A stretch of 64,000 nt of DNA, from contig NZ_CP133269.1 in NCBI RefSeq assembly GCF_030915525.1, positions 4,420,501 to 4,484,500 of the forward strand. Direction: 5' to 3'. This DNA comes from Neobacillus sp. PS2-9. Its GTDB lineage: Bacteria > Bacillota > Bacilli > Bacillales > Cytobacillaceae. Below, piece by piece: positions 37,142-46,717 of the stretch. How positions within the stretch are numbered: position 1 is the first letter of the stretch; every line of letters begins with the position of its first letter. A program made the translations under genes and the position numbers. A model generated the notes under the pieces. It was not told the origin of the DNA and did not search any database. It saw nothing but the letters and a program-made list of their open reading frames with translations.

Positions 37142-38248
37142 ATGAAAAAACATATTGTCTTACTTCCTGGTGATGGAATCGGTAAGGAAGTCATTCATTC
37201 AGCAAGAGAAGTATTAAGTGCCTTAGCAGAAGAATATAATCATTCATTCAGCTTTGAGACTCATGAAATCGGAGGAGCAGCCATTGATCTTTACGGCACT
37301 CCCCTTCCAGAATCAACTGTTGATGCCTGTAAACAGGCAGATGCTGTACTACTTGGAGCAGTAGGTGGGCCTAAATGGGATCAGAACCCTTCCCATCTAC
37401 GACCAGAACGTGGCTTGCTTGGCATTCGAAAGGCCCTTGATTTATATGCAAACTTACGGCCAATCAAGGGATTTAAAAATCTCCTCCATGCATCACCATT
37501 AAAGGAAGAAGTAGTATCTGGCAGCGACCTCCTTATTGTACGTGAATTAACTGGCGGCCTTTACTTCGGGACACCAAGTGAACGCCGTGACAACGGAAAC
37601 GCAGTAGTAGACACACTTGCTTACACACGTAAAGAGATTGAAAGAATTGTAGATAAAGGCTTCCAAGCTGCCCAGCAGCGGCGCGGTCACTTAACTTCTG
37701 TTGACAAGGCAAATGTCCTTGAATCAAGTAAGTTATGGCGCGAAGTGGTCGAGGAGAAAAAGGCTCAATATCCGGATGTTGCAGTTGAACATGTGTTAGT
37801 TGATGCAGCTGCAATGAAATTGATTACAAGCCCGACTCACTTTGACGTCATCGTTACTGAGAATCTATTCGGAGACATCTTAAGTGATGAAGCATCCGTC
37901 CTAACCGGTTCGCTCGGCATGCTTCCATCTGCCAGCTTACGTGAAGATGGGGTGGGCCTTTATGAACCTGTTCATGGCTCCGCACCTGATATCGCTGGAA
38001 AAGGAGTGGCTAATCCAGTTGCGATGATTTTATCAGCTGCTCTCATGCTACGTTATTCCTTCCAATTGGATGATGAAGCGAAGGTCATTGAAGACGCGGT
38101 TCAGTCTGTACTTGATGCTGGCTTCCATACGGGGGATCTCCAAGTGACAGATGGGCGCCTTGTAGGAACAGTAGAAATGACAAAACTGATTGTAGATTAC
38201 ATTAAATCGCAAAACGCATCCAAGTGTATCGCCAGCTGTTATTTTTAA
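37142..38248 (+). CDS. leuB: 3-isopropylmalate dehydrogenase
   Basis: NAD-dependent oxidative decarboxylation in leucine synthesis. The 368 residues have LLPGDGIGKEV at the start, LRPERGLLGIRK, the catalytic RELTGGLYFG and the NAD-site motif GSLGMLPSASL then EPVHGSAPDIAGKG. AGGAGGTTG precedes the ATG. The C-terminal tail KCIASCYF looks unlike the family end and may be a late extension by loss of the original stop. Confidence 0.96.
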   Translation: MKKHIVLLPGDGIGKEVIHSAREVLSALAEEYNHSFSFETHEIGGAAIDLYGTPLPESTVDACKQADAVLLGAVGGPKWDQNPSHLRPERGLLGIRKALDLYANLRPIKGFKNLLHASPLKEEVVSGSDLLIVRELTGGLYFGTPSERRDNGNAVVDTLAYTRKEIERIVDKGFQAAQQRRGHLTSVDKANVLESSKLWREVVEEKKAQYPDVAVEHVLVDAAAMKLITSPTHFDVIVTENLFGDILSDEASVLTGSLGMLPSASLREDGVGLYEPVHGSAPDIAGKGVANPVAMILSAALMLRYSFQLDDEAKVIEDAVQSVLDAGFHTGDLQVTDGRLVGTVEMTKLIVDYIKSQNASKCIASCYF

Positions 38249-38260
38249 TAGGTGAATCAG

Positions 38261-38300
38261 AATCCGTCAGGCTTGTTCTTTAACAATTGCCTGGCGGATT
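38261..38300 (+). terminator. Hairpin between leuB and leuC
   Basis: AATCCGTCAGGC (38261-38272) pairs with GCCTGGCGGATT (38289-38300). Only a short T-rich tract follows, so it may lower rather than stop downstream transcription, or stabilise the leuB mRNA end. Confidence 0.55.
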
Positions 38301-38350
38301 TCCTGCAAATTTTTCAATAGCAAAAATCTATGAACGTGAGGAAGGAAGCT

Positions 38351-39769
38351 ATGCAAACACCAAAAAATATTATCCAAAAAATTTGGGAACAGCATGTAGT
38401 CCATCAAGAGGAAGGAAAACCGGATTTATTATATATCGATTTACACCTCGTACATGAAGTGACCTCTCCTCAAGCATTTGAGGGCTTACGAATAAATGGA
38501 CGTAAAGTCCGCCGTCCGGATCTTACTTACGCAACGATGGACCATAATGTTCCTACCCGACAACGTCTTGTCATTAATGACCCAATCTCTAAAAAGCAAA
38601 TCGATACCTTACAGGAAAACTGTCAGGAATTCGGTATTACACTTGCTGATATTCATCATCCCGATAATGGTATTGTCCATGTCATTGGTCCTGAGCTTGG
38701 CCTCACCCAGCCTGGAAAAACGATTGTTTGCGGGGATAGTCACACCTCTACACATGGTGCATTTGGAGCCCTTGCCTTTGGAATTGGTACAAGTGAAGTA
38801 GAACATGTACTTGCCACTCAAACGCTTTGGCAGGCACCGCCAAAAACTCTTAATGTAAAAGTAAACGGCAAACTTGGGATTGGTGTAACAGCAAAGGACC
38901 TCATTCTAGCCATCATCGGCAAGTTCGGCGTCCAATTTGGAACGGGTTATGTGATGGAATACACAGGTGAAGCGATTCGCTCCTTATCCATGGAAGAGCG
39001 AATGACTGTCTGCAATATGTCAATTGAGGCTGGTGCGAGAGCGGGTCTGATCACTCCTGATGAAACTACGTTTGAGTATTTACGCGGACGCCGCCATGTG
39101 CCACAAGGAGAAGCATTTGAAGAAGCTGTTGCTAAGTGGCAATCACTTGCGACAGACGAAGGCGCAGCTTATGATGCTGTGGTTGAAATTGATGCAGCGG
39201 AAGTCGAGCCACAGGTGACGTGGGGAACAAACCCTGGCATGTGCATTCCTGTTACAGCTAACGTTCCAAGCCCAGATGATGTTGATAGACCAAGCGAGCA
39301 GGACGAAATTAACCGGGCTCTTGAATATATGGGACTTACGGCTGGAGAACCTATCTCCAACGTTAAAATTGACCATGTTTTCATTGGTTCGTGTACAAAC
39401 TCCAGGTTAAGCGACTTACGAAAAGCAGCTGAAGTCTTGCGCGGCAGAAAGGTTAGCCCTTCTGTTACCGCTATCGTGGTACCCGGTTCGTTTAGTATAA
39501 AACTGGCTGCAGAGAAGGAAGGCTTGGATGTCATCTTTAAAGAGGCAGGCTTTGAATGGCGAGAGGCCGGCTGCAGTATGTGTTTAGCAATGAATGATGA
39601 TATCGTTCCGGCAGGCGAGCGCTGTGCCTCCACTTCTAACCGAAACTTTGAAGGGCGACAAGGAAATGGCGCACGGACCCATTTGGTCAGTCCAGAAATG
39701 GCTGCAGCTGCTGCAGTTGCAGGTCATTTTGTTGATGTCCGTCAATTCACTGCTCAGGAGGTTATGTAG
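38351..39769 (+). CDS. leuC: 3-isopropylmalate dehydratase large subunit
   Basis: 4Fe-4S isomerase subunit, 472 residues from ATG 38351 (GAGGAAGGAAG upstream; the ATG at 38330 lacks a site). Cluster cysteines lie in [10 protein letters not shown] and [19 protein letters not shown] and [19 protein letters not shown] are family signatures. Works with LeuD, encoded 3 bp after its stop. Confidence 0.97.
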   Translation: MQTPKNIIQKIWEQHVVHQEEGKPDLLYIDLHLVHEVTSPQAFEGLRINGRKVRRPDLTYATMDHNVPTRQRLVINDPISKKQIDTLQENCQEFGITLADIHHPDNGIVHVIGPELGLTQPGKTIVCGDSHTSTHGAFGALAFGIGTSEVEHVLATQTLWQAPPKTLNVKVNGKLGIGVTAKDLILAIIGKFGVQFGTGYVMEYTGEAIRSLSMEERMTVCNMSIEAGARAGLITPDETTFEYLRGRRHVPQGEAFEEAVAKWQSLATDEGAAYDAVVEIDAAEVEPQVTWGTNPGMCIPVTANVPSPDDVDRPSEQDEINRALEYMGLTAGEPISNVKIDHVFIGSCTNSRLSDLRKAAEVLRGRKVSPSVTAIVVPGSFSIKLAAEKEGLDVIFKEAGFEWREAGCSMCLAMNDDIVPAGERCASTSNRNFEGRQGNGARTHLVSPEMAAAAAVAGHFVDVRQFTAQEVM

Positions 39770-39772
39770 CAT

Positions 39773-40354
39773 ATGGAACCACTACGCATTCACCAAGGAC
39801 TTGTTTGCCCATTAAACAGGCCTAATGTAGATACAGATCAAATTATTCCGAAGCAATTTTTGAAGCGAATTGAACGCAGTGGCTTTGGTCAATACCTCTT
39901 TTATCATTGGCGCTTTGATGATGCGGGCAATTTACGGCCTGATTTCCCTTTGAATCTGCCAAAATATCAGGGTGCCTCCATCTTGGTTGCTGGTGAGAAC
40001 TTCGGTTGCGGCTCATCCCGTGAGCATGCACCATGGGCCGTGCAGGATTTTGGCTTTAAGGTAATCATCGCACCAAGCTACGCCGATATTTTTAAAAATA
40101 ACTGTGTAAAAAATGGAATTCTAGCCGTTCAAGCAAGTGAATCACAGGTACAAACCATTATGAAAAACGCTGAAGCCGAGGGCTACAAGCTAACAGTCAA
40201 TCTTGAGGAACAAAGAGTGTTTGACAACTCGGGATTCGAGATGACTTTTGATATCGCTCCGTATCCTAAACAAATGCTTCTTAACGGTTGGGATGAGATT
40301 GGGGTTACTTTAACCTATGAGGATAAAATCAAGCAATATGAATTAGAAAGATAA
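39773..40354 (+). CDS. leuD: 3-isopropylmalate dehydratase small subunit
   Basis: Swivelling domain subunit of the isomerase, 193 residues, with NVDTDQIIPKQFL and the active-site loop GCGSSREHAPWA. CAGGAGGTTAT inside the end of leuC serves as ribosome site. It is the last gene of the ilv-leu operon, before a clear terminator. Confidence 0.97.
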   Translation: MEPLRIHQGLVCPLNRPNVDTDQIIPKQFLKRIERSGFGQYLFYHWRFDDAGNLRPDFPLNLPKYQGASILVAGENFGCGSSREHAPWAVQDFGFKVIIAPSYADIFKNNCVKNGILAVQASESQVQTIMKNAEAEGYKLTVNLEEQRVFDNSGFEMTFDIAPYPKQMLLNGWDEIGVTLTYEDKIKQYELER

Positions 40355-40357
40355 GTT

Positions 40358-40388
40358 GAAATGAGCTTGGAAAACAAGCTCATTTTTC
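40358..40388 (+). terminator. Terminator of the ilv-leu operon
   Basis: AAATGAGCTTG (40359-40369) pairs with CAAGCTCATTT (40375-40385), then TTCTTT. Confidence 0.92.
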
Positions 40389-40526
40389 TTTACTCCACTA
40401 AGAAAAGCACAAGCTCCTTGGTCATCCAATTAAAAAGACGGGTTGATTTAGCGGAGCATAGAAAGACCTTGTCGCACTTAAGAGTACAAAAGTCCTTATC
40501 CTTTAGTAGCCAGTCAACCTTGTAAT

Positions 40527-41083
40527 GGGCATTAATCTGACTCCATTTACTGGTCGTGCTCTTTTTCTCTTTGCTCGGGCATTAGAAACTCCTTCTATTT
40601 ACCGGTCGAGAGCTTTTTCCACTACCATGGGCATAAGAACCTTCCCCTATTTACCAGTCGCTCTCTTTTTCCTTTACCACGGGCATTAGAACCTTCTTCT
40701 ATTTACCGGTCGCTCTCTTTTCCTTTACCACGGGCATTAGAAACTCCTTCTATTTACCGGTCGCTCTCTTTTCCTTTACCACGGGCATTAGAAACTTCTT
40801 CTATTTACCGATCGCGCTCCTTTCCTTTACCACGGGCATTAGAAACTTCCCCTATTTACCTGTCGCGCTCTTTTTCCTTTACCACGGGCATTAGAAACTC
40901 CTTCAATTTACCGCTAGCGCACTTTTTTTCTTAGCTCGGGCATTAGAACCTTCCCCTATTTACCGATCGTGCTCTTTTTCCCTTTGCTCGGGCATTAGAA
41001 CCTTCCCCTATTTACCGGTCGCGCTCTTTTTTTCTTAGCTCGGGCATTAGAACCTTCTTCTATTTACCGGTCAGGCTTCTTTC
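40527..41083. repeat. Minisatellite of eleven about 52-bp units
   Basis: Units begin GGGCAT at 40527, 40577, 40629, 40681, 40732, 40783, 40834, 40886, 40938, 40990 and 41042 (periods 50-52). Each has GGGCATTAGAAAC, then CTATTTACCGGTCGC and a T/C-rich tail. It occupies most of the 840-bp gap after leuD. Units drift gradually along the array. There is no open frame through it. Confidence 0.95.
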
Positions 41084-41161
41084 CATTGGATCGAGACATA
41101 AAATACCAAACTACACAGGACTATGGCTGCAAAATTTTATCTTTTATTACATTTAAAAAAA

Positions 41162-41186
41162 GCTTCACTCCATTCTGGAGCAAAGC
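41162..41186 (-). terminator. Terminator of the acetyltransferase gene
   Basis: GCTT-CA-CTCC pairs with GGAG-CA-AAGC, with a T-run on the minus strand. Confidence 0.75.
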
Positions 41187-41193
41187 ACTAATC

Positions 41194-41769
41194 TCAAAGC
41201 TTATCTAAAATATTTTTATTATCCGATTCCTCATCAAAGGAAAGTACATCCTCCACCGGCTGGTACGACTCACCATAGAAATGCTTATCCTTATAGGTGT
41301 GGATCATGTCATATGTTTTTTTCATCGCTTCAAAAATCATTTCTTCTGACTCATCATTTGGTGCCCAGTACAGGATTTCCATCCTGTTAATTTCATTTGT
41401 TGCCAAAGACCTTCTCTCATAACCAATCGACACAGCATGCTCGAATTTTTCCCGCTTATAAAAATGGAGCCTTTTTTCAGTATCGGTATCCCCATAATTA
41501 ACTGGTTCTACTTCAAGGATGATTGGCTTTCTTTTCTGTTTCAACTTTTCCAATAGTTTATGTCCTAGTCCCTCACCGCGGGCATTTTTGGATACAAATA
41601 AATAATCGATAAAAATAAAATTATCTAGTTCAACATACATCAAGACATGATTAGGCCCTTCATCTTTATGATAGATTTCGGAACGTTCTTTCAGCAGGGT
41701 CTCCATGTGCTCTCGTGATTTCATCTCTTCGAGAGGAAAATATTGATTCAACTTTTCATACCAATGCAT
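41194..41769 (-). CDS. GNAT family acetyltransferase
   Basis: A 191-residue protein; the GNAT core lies at about 50-130, with the acetyl-CoA motif SKNARGEGLGHKLLEKL. N- and C-terminal parts are extra helices. It acetylates an unknown amine. It lies 30 bp after the DUF3892 gene in the same direction. The ATG has AAAGGGGAATCCC upstream. Confidence 0.88.
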   Translation of the reverse strand: MHWYEKLNQYFPLEEMKSREHMETLLKERSEIYHKDEGPNHVLMYVELDNFIFIDYLFVSKNARGEGLGHKLLEKLKQKRKPIILEVEPVNYGDTDTEKRLHFYKREKFEHAVSIGYERRSLATNEINRMEILYWAPNDESEEMIFEAMKKTYDMIHTYKDKHFYGESYQPVEDVLSFDEESDNKNILDKL

Positions 41770-41798
41770 GGGATTCCCCTTTCATTCTTTCACTTACT

Positions 41799-42113
41799 CT
41801 AAAATTCAGGTAACTGATCGAGATTGTTTTCCTTGATACCATCAGGTTCACTTCGGATAATATCTCTACCATATTTATGAAAGACATCAACGTGCGCCAC
41901 TTTTCCAGCCTTCGCTTCATCCAAGGCTGTTACATAGTCCAATTCTCGACCAGTATTTGTTTTAAAAGCAATAATATCTCCATCCTCATTTTTTCTAACG
42001 GCAACAAACGCTTCCTTACCATCAGAATTACTCAGATTTGCCTCGAGCATGGCTTCTTGTTCACTTTGCTGCTTATATTCTTGATAAATCTTTTCAAAAT
42101 CCTGTTGTTCCAT
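41799..42113 (-). CDS. DUF3892 family protein
   Basis: A 104-residue protein from ATG 42113, with GGAGGTG six bases upstream. The core AFVAVRKNEDGDIIAFKTNTGRELDY and AKAGKVAHVDVFHKYG are the DUF3892 pattern, common in Bacillus, without known function. The N-terminus is a charged helix. Confidence 0.85.
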   Translation of the reverse strand: MEQQDFEKIYQEYKQQSEQEAMLEANLSNSDGKEAFVAVRKNEDGDIIAFKTNTGRELDYVTALDEAKAGKVAHVDVFHKYGRDIIRSEPDGIKENNLDQLPEF

Positions 42114-42264
42114 TGATTCCACCTCCGAACATTTGTTAGTATTTTTCCTTTATAAAAAATTATCCCTCGACCTGAAATTGTCAAAAACTGTTCATACTTG
42201 TATTCCCCTAATAAATTCCACCTCAAACCTCACGTGGTATAATTTACCTAATTGAGGTGATAAA

Positions 42265-43017
42265 ATGGAACCGTCAGAAGGAAATGCATGGTTTTACATT
42301 CGAGATCATCAACAACAGGGACCTGTAGGTACATTTGAATTAAAAAAATTGTTGGAACAAGGTATTTTAACAGCAGAATCGTTTATATGGACAAAGGAAT
42401 TAGAAGGTTGGCAAATGGTGAAAAGCCTTAACCTATTTCCTGACTCTATGGTGAATTCAAGAATGAAGGAAGAAACTCCACGTAGTACCTTAGCCGGTGA
42501 CTGGGAGGAAGTCAAAAAAGACACGTATCCCAATGGAAGACCGATTGTCCGTTACCTGGCACGATTTTTTGATCTTTCCTTGTTTTCATTGTTTCTCATT
42601 ACATTGGTATCCGTCTTTTCTCCAAGATTTATCGTTGAATCTTCAGGCATCGCCATTTTTATGTTCAGTCTGGTTCTCTATATTTTAGTAGAGGCCTCCA
42701 TTCTCTCTATTTTTGGAAATACCTTAGGTAAGACCATACTTCATGCAAGGCTGCGAATGGTCAATGGCGAACATATTGACTTTTTTACGGCTCTTAAGCG
42801 AAGTATCTTTGTAACAGCAGCCGGAATGGGGTTTGGAATCCCCTTAATAAATTTCATTTGCTTTTATTTTTCCTATTTCGATCTTAGAAAAAATGGAAGG
42901 TCCACATGGGACAATCAGATAGGTACAGTCGTTTTATACGGCAAAGTAAGTTTCGCACGGATCGTATTCGTCAGTTTGTTTCCGATTTCTCTACTAGTCG
43001 CTGGACTGATCATCTGA
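42265..43017 (+). CDS. GYF_2-RDD membrane protein
   Basis: A 250-residue protein. Residues 8-60 form a GYF_2 (DUF4339) domain: WFYIRDHQQQGPVGTFELKK and FIWTKELEGWQMV. The rest is an RDD family membrane domain with about four helices starting VRYLARFFDLSLFSLF. GYF_2 domains bind peptides; RDD proteins are sometimes transporters. No partner gene is adjacent. TGAGGTGA precedes the ATG. Confidence 0.88.
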   Translation: MEPSEGNAWFYIRDHQQQGPVGTFELKKLLEQGILTAESFIWTKELEGWQMVKSLNLFPDSMVNSRMKEETPRSTLAGDWEEVKKDTYPNGRPIVRYLARFFDLSLFSLFLITLVSVFSPRFIVESSGIAIFMFSLVLYILVEASILSIFGNTLGKTILHARLRMVNGEHIDFFTALKRSIFVTAAGMGFGIPLINFICFYFSYFDLRKNGRSTWDNQIGTVVLYGKVSFARIVFVSLFPISLLVAGLII

Positions 43018-43076
43018 AGTGAATAATTTTGTGAATGATTGAACAAAAAATTTAAGCCACCATAATTTCAAAAACA

Positions 43077-43110
43077 AAAGCCCTCCATAATCAAAAATGG
43101 AAGGGCTTTC
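43077..43110. terminator. Bidirectional terminator
   Basis: AAAGCCCT-CCAT pairs with ATGG-AAGGGCTTT between convergent genes. Confidence 0.8.
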
Positions 43111-43130
43111 AATTAAAATTAACGTCCACT

Positions 43131-43168
43131 TTAGACGGACATTTGTCCACGATTGGTACCTGACACCT
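43131..43168. repeat. Short GGACA/TGTCC palindromic repeat, copy 1
   Basis: On the minus strand AGGTGTCAGGTACCAATCG then GGACAAATGTCC. A second copy is at 47831. It forms the last codons (SGTNRGQMSV) of the membrane protein gene that ends here. Confidence 0.7.
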
Positions 43169-44039
43169 CTTTAACATTTTTCAAAATGAGAAACATGATA
43201 TAGATGATGATGATATTGAGTAGTAGAATCAGTTCCAACTCCACTGGGCTGACTTCTATTCCGTTGTACCTTTGTAGGATGATCATTGCTGAAAGAGCTG
43301 TAAGTAGGGTAAGTTCCTTGATTGTTATGATAGAAGCTAATAGGTAGCCAAACGGTTTTCGTTTGATTAATAGAACGCCCGCCAATATGCCTGTTGGAAC
43401 AACTAATCCTAAGTCTAATGCCTGAATGACAAGAGTTGTATATTGGTCAATTCCTTTTGGAGGAGTCTGGCTGAATAGTGGTGGAACTATTTTTCCGACC
43501 CACATAAACCCAAACATACAAGCAATAGCAATCAAGATGCTACCAATAAATTTTACTGGAAGTTTATCATGAAAATATAGAGGGACGGTTAAAATGTCAA
43601 ACGACATCAACGATAGGATAAAGGCAAAAAAACTTGCTGACATAATCATCACATAAATGAGAAACATCGAGTTATACATGGATAGAAAGGAATAGGAAGC
43701 ATAGGTGTATAAAAAATACCCTAGGGTTCCTGACAGGAGTAATTTGCCTCTAAAGAGCCCTTTCCAAGCCAAGAAAATGGAAATGAACAATAAAGGAACC
43801 CCTACAATCAAGGTAACGATGTCCTGTGCAATCGCTTGAATTGCCATGGCCGCGGAATCATGCTGATATAGTCCCTTTCCATAAATATTGATAGTTTCTC
43901 CAAATATGGACTTGTATTCGTACGTACCAGGGCCTTGACTTGAAAAGATTGCGTAAGATGTTGCTATAATTGAAAAAATGATGATAATGAGGACCAGAAT
44001 GCTAATGGGGCGATGATATATCATTTCACGCTTTTTCAT
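43131..44039 (-). CDS. Multi-pass membrane protein of unknown function
   Basis: A 302-residue protein with about eight hydrophobic helices (for example SILVLIIIIFSIIATSYAI and ILIAIACMFGFMWVG). It has an extracellular-like loop after the first helix with GPGTYEYKSIFGETINIYG. No recognised family. The last ten residues come from a dispersed repeat, so the native C-terminus has been replaced. GGAGG lies before the ATG. Confidence 0.78.
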   Translation of the reverse strand: MKKREMIYHRPISILVLIIIIFSIIATSYAIFSSQGPGTYEYKSIFGETINIYGKGLYQHDSAAMAIQAIAQDIVTLIVGVPLLFISIFLAWKGLFRGKLLLSGTLGYFLYTYASYSFLSMYNSMFLIYVMIMSASFFAFILSLMSFDILTVPLYFHDKLPVKFIGSILIAIACMFGFMWVGKIVPPLFSQTPPKGIDQYTTLVIQALDLGLVVPTGILAGVLLIKRKPFGYLLASIITIKELTLLTALSAMIILQRYNGIEVSPVELELILLLNIIIIYIMFLILKNVKEVSGTNRGQMSV

Positions 44040-44239
44040 TTTGAGACCTCCTTTCTCTTCTCAAGAAGATGATTCTCCTCAATACCCATCCTAAACCAAT
44101 TAGCGTGATTTCCCTATGCCGAACCCCCTAGTTCACAAAAAATTCAGATTCTCTCTTTGACCTGAAGAACAATATATACATTTGATTTTTTTCTCAGAGG
44201 GTATACTAATGAATATGGATTTCTTTAGGAGTGAGAGGA

Positions 44240-45742
44240 ATGATTTCCCTAGACAAATCGCACGACCCTCGAAATAATGGTGAGATGCTTGCACAAATCA
44301 CAGGAATACAACTGGATATTAAGCAGGCGGTCAGCGAAACAGAAGAATTATTTGATCAGCTTTTAAACGAAGCGGTTGCCCCTATAGCTACTAAGAAACC
44401 TTTCCAACCGTCACCCTTTTTTAAAAATGTAACAGAAGGCTTATTTCGTCTACTAGCAAAACCTTCACGTCTTTTAAAACCAACGAGAATCTTAGTTGAT
44501 GATGAAGGAATGGTATTCCCAGATTGGAAGGATACGCTTGATACAGAATACATGCGATTGAAAAAGCAGATAACCCGTGAAGTAAATGTCATGGATTTTG
44601 GTGCAGTTGGGGACGGTATCACAGATTGCAGTGCTGCTTTTCAAAAAGCAATTGGTAATGGACGGGTAAAAGTCATTGTCCCACCTGGAGTTTTTCTGAC
44701 AAAAGGGCTCAAACTGCCCTCATGGACATGGCTTGAGGGTTCCGGTAAAGGAGTTACTACGATTAAGCTCAATCAACAGGCTTCAAAAGGTACAAGACTA
44801 GTAACCAACGCTAACCATTGGCGGGGCAACCATCATCTTTTCATTAAGGGCTTAAGCTTAGACTGGAATGTTGAAAGGCTCGGGGAAGCAACAAAAACAA
44901 GTACATGGGGGAACCATTCGAGCTGCTTAACATACGCAAATGTGACCTATGGTTGGGTAAAGGATGTAGAAGGAATCAATCCTGGACTTCATTGCTTTGA
45001 TATCTCCTCCACCCTTTACAATTACGCCGGTGATGGATACCGTGCACGTGGCGGCAGTAAGTACGTTTGGCTAGACAATGTTACTGGCTATGGCTTTGGT
45101 GATGACGGAATCACCACTCATCATAGTGATTATATTTGGATTTCTCATTCGCATATGTGCGACCCGAGTGGACGAGCCCACCAAAAAGGCTATTCCAATT
45201 CAAATGGAATTGAAGTGGATGACGGATCAAGAAATGTGCTGTTAGTGAATAATTCATCTGCTAGATGCTTTGGCGGTGTAGAAATTAAAGCCCATCAAAA
45301 TTCCTCAGCAGCCTCAAATGTGGTAATCGCGGGTCATATCTCTGTCAATGATAACCGTTCCTTTAACTTCCGTCATATCGGTCACCATAAAGCTTCCGAT
45401 GCTGAATCACTGACTGCTTTTAACATTTTGGCATTGAATCTTGCTGCCATTGCACCTGTTTTTTCAACGTTATACGAAGATTCCACACCCCGCGGCATGG
45501 TGATTTCTGCTTATAAAAATGTGGTGATTAACCATTTTACTTTAATCGGAGAAGCTAATTACGACTATCAAGGAAATCCGGTAATAGCTGTTCAATACCG
45601 TGCTCGAAATGTGCTTCTAAATAACATTTCGTTTAAGGATTTTACTCATGCTGGATCAAATATAAAAGTTTATGGTGGCGAGAATCCTGCTAATTCTATC
45701 AAGCTGGAAAATATCAAAGTTTTACAGCCTTTGAATAAATAA
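44240..45742 (+). CDS. Pectate-lyase-superfamily beta-helix protein
   Basis: A 500-residue protein from ATG 44240 (TAGGAGTGAGAGGA upstream). After a 115-residue helical N-terminus, VNVMDFGAVGDGITDCSAAF is the hallmark of Pectate_lyase_3 proteins, followed by a right-handed parallel beta-helix with many Asn/Gly turns (GIEVDDGSRNVLLVNNSS). Similar folds occur in phage tail spikes and B. subtilis YobO-like proteins. There is no signal peptide, so export is unclear. Catalytic activity cannot be shown. Confidence 0.85.
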   Translation: MISLDKSHDPRNNGEMLAQITGIQLDIKQAVSETEELFDQLLNEAVAPIATKKPFQPSPFFKNVTEGLFRLLAKPSRLLKPTRILVDDEGMVFPDWKDTLDTEYMRLKKQITREVNVMDFGAVGDGITDCSAAFQKAIGNGRVKVIVPPGVFLTKGLKLPSWTWLEGSGKGVTTIKLNQQASKGTRLVTNANHWRGNHHLFIKGLSLDWNVERLGEATKTSTWGNHSSCLTYANVTYGWVKDVEGINPGLHCFDISSTLYNYAGDGYRARGGSKYVWLDNVTGYGFGDDGITTHHSDYIWISHSHMCDPSGRAHQKGYSNSNGIEVDDGSRNVLLVNNSSARCFGGVEIKAHQNSSAASNVVIAGHISVNDNRSFNFRHIGHHKASDAESLTAFNILALNLAAIAPVFSTLYEDSTPRGMVISAYKNVVINHFTLIGEANYDYQGNPVIAVQYRARNVLLNNISFKDFTHAGSNIKVYGGENPANSIKLENIKVLQPLNK

Positions 45743-45785
45743 ACAAATAATAAGCATTCTAAGATGTGTTTAGGAGGTGAAAATT

Positions 45786-45944
45786 TTGTCACATCAATCG
45801 AATGCAAATGAGAAGCAACAGGCTAAAAATAATCGTCAAGGCTCCGGATCAGAATATCACAGAGAGCATGCGGGTAATGTTGAAGGCTACGGCCAGCCGC
45901 ACCCAGTTAATGGTGAAAGTACTATGACCAATAACAAGGAATAA
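45786..45944 (+). CDS. 52-residue hydrophilic peptide, spore-protein-like
   Basis: TTG start behind AGGAGGTGA, an ideal site. The product is very hydrophilic and Gln/Asn/His-rich (NEKQQAKNNRQGSGSEY, then HAGNVEGYGQPHPVNGE) with no Cys or membrane segment. Composition resembles minor small acid-soluble spore proteins, but no family is recognised. It follows the beta-helix gene by 43 bp and ends before a strong terminator, so they may be one transcript. Confidence 0.65.
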   Translation: MSHQSNANEKQQAKNNRQGSGSEYHREHAGNVEGYGQPHPVNGESTMTNNKE

Positions 45945-45976
45945 TCTATTTATGAGTGAAAGAGATTAAATAAATA

Positions 45977-46007
45977 AAATGACGTGTACCCATTGTACAC
46001 GTCATTT
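45977..46007. terminator. Bidirectional terminator
   Basis: AAATGACGTGTAC pairs perfectly with GTACACGTCATTT around a 5-base loop. Confidence 0.92.
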
Positions 46008-46586
46008 CTTATGCCTTTTTTCAACCTCTAATTCATCGACAAGCTTTTCTGCCACTCTCCGGTATAAATTACTCATGTGAACTAGCGAAGAAATCATCAA
46101 CACTTGTTCCAGATAAGGAGAATCCTCACTCTGTAACGACGTAATTTCTCCTTTTACTTCCATTACCCTTTGCTCGATGTCCTCTTTAAAATCAACTGCG
46201 TTCTGGCTGGTTAAATGAAGATAGCTTGTATAAAAAGATTCAACATCCAACTCTTCTTTTACAATCATCTTATTAATCCCGTCAAGGGTTACCTTAATAT
46301 CATTGATTGAAAGTGCCCCTTTTAACTGGTAAATCAAACTAATTAGAATCAGATGCTCTTTGGAATATTTCTTATTTTGAATTGGAAAAATTAACTTCCC
46401 TTTTGCATAGTTATTGATCATTGTTTTGGTGAGAACCTTTTCGTCCTCATTCCGTTTTGTTTCGTTAAATTTACTTTCAAATAATTGAATGACCTGGTCC
46501 ATATATAAATCAATCTTTGGAATCTCATCCAAAGTTAAGTTCGTCTCTAAGCCAAGTTGGTTAATAATTTGGTTAATATGTTCCAT
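46002..46586 (-). CDS. DUF1836 protein
   Basis: A 194-residue protein if it starts at MEHINQII (ATG 46586, weak GCGGGG upstream); earlier in-frame ATGs up to 46634 have no better site. The pattern LTKTMINNYAKGKLIFPIQNKKYSKEHLILI is the DUF1836 core, a MerR-like helical domain that may bind DNA. It is divergent from the HlyIII gene, an association often seen in Firmicutes, so it could regulate it. Confidence 0.85.
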   Translation of the reverse strand: MEHINQIINQLGLETNLTLDEIPKIDLYMDQVIQLFESKFNETKRNEDEKVLTKTMINNYAKGKLIFPIQNKKYSKEHLILISLIYQLKGALSINDIKVTLDGINKMIVKEELDVESFYTSYLHLTSQNAVDFKEDIEQRVMEVKGEITSLQSEDSPYLEQVLMISSLVHMSNLYRRVAEKLVDELEVEKRHKK

Positions 46587-46717
46587 TCCAAAAACCCCGC
46601 TCATCTTCATTATATTTTCATTATACATAAACAAATAGTTGTTGACTAGGTGTAGTTACATAAGTATCATTATAAGTAGTTATTAAAACTACATGTTATG
46701 TTAGGAGGAATTAATAT

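Noticed and set aside
39169..39633. 154-codon open frame antisense to leuC
   Set aside because: Shadow of the codon bias of leuC; no start signal and no family resemblance.
40527..41083. Possible CRISPR array (regular repeats of about 52 bp)
   Set aside because: The whole unit is repeated; there are no unique spacers and no cas genes in the window.
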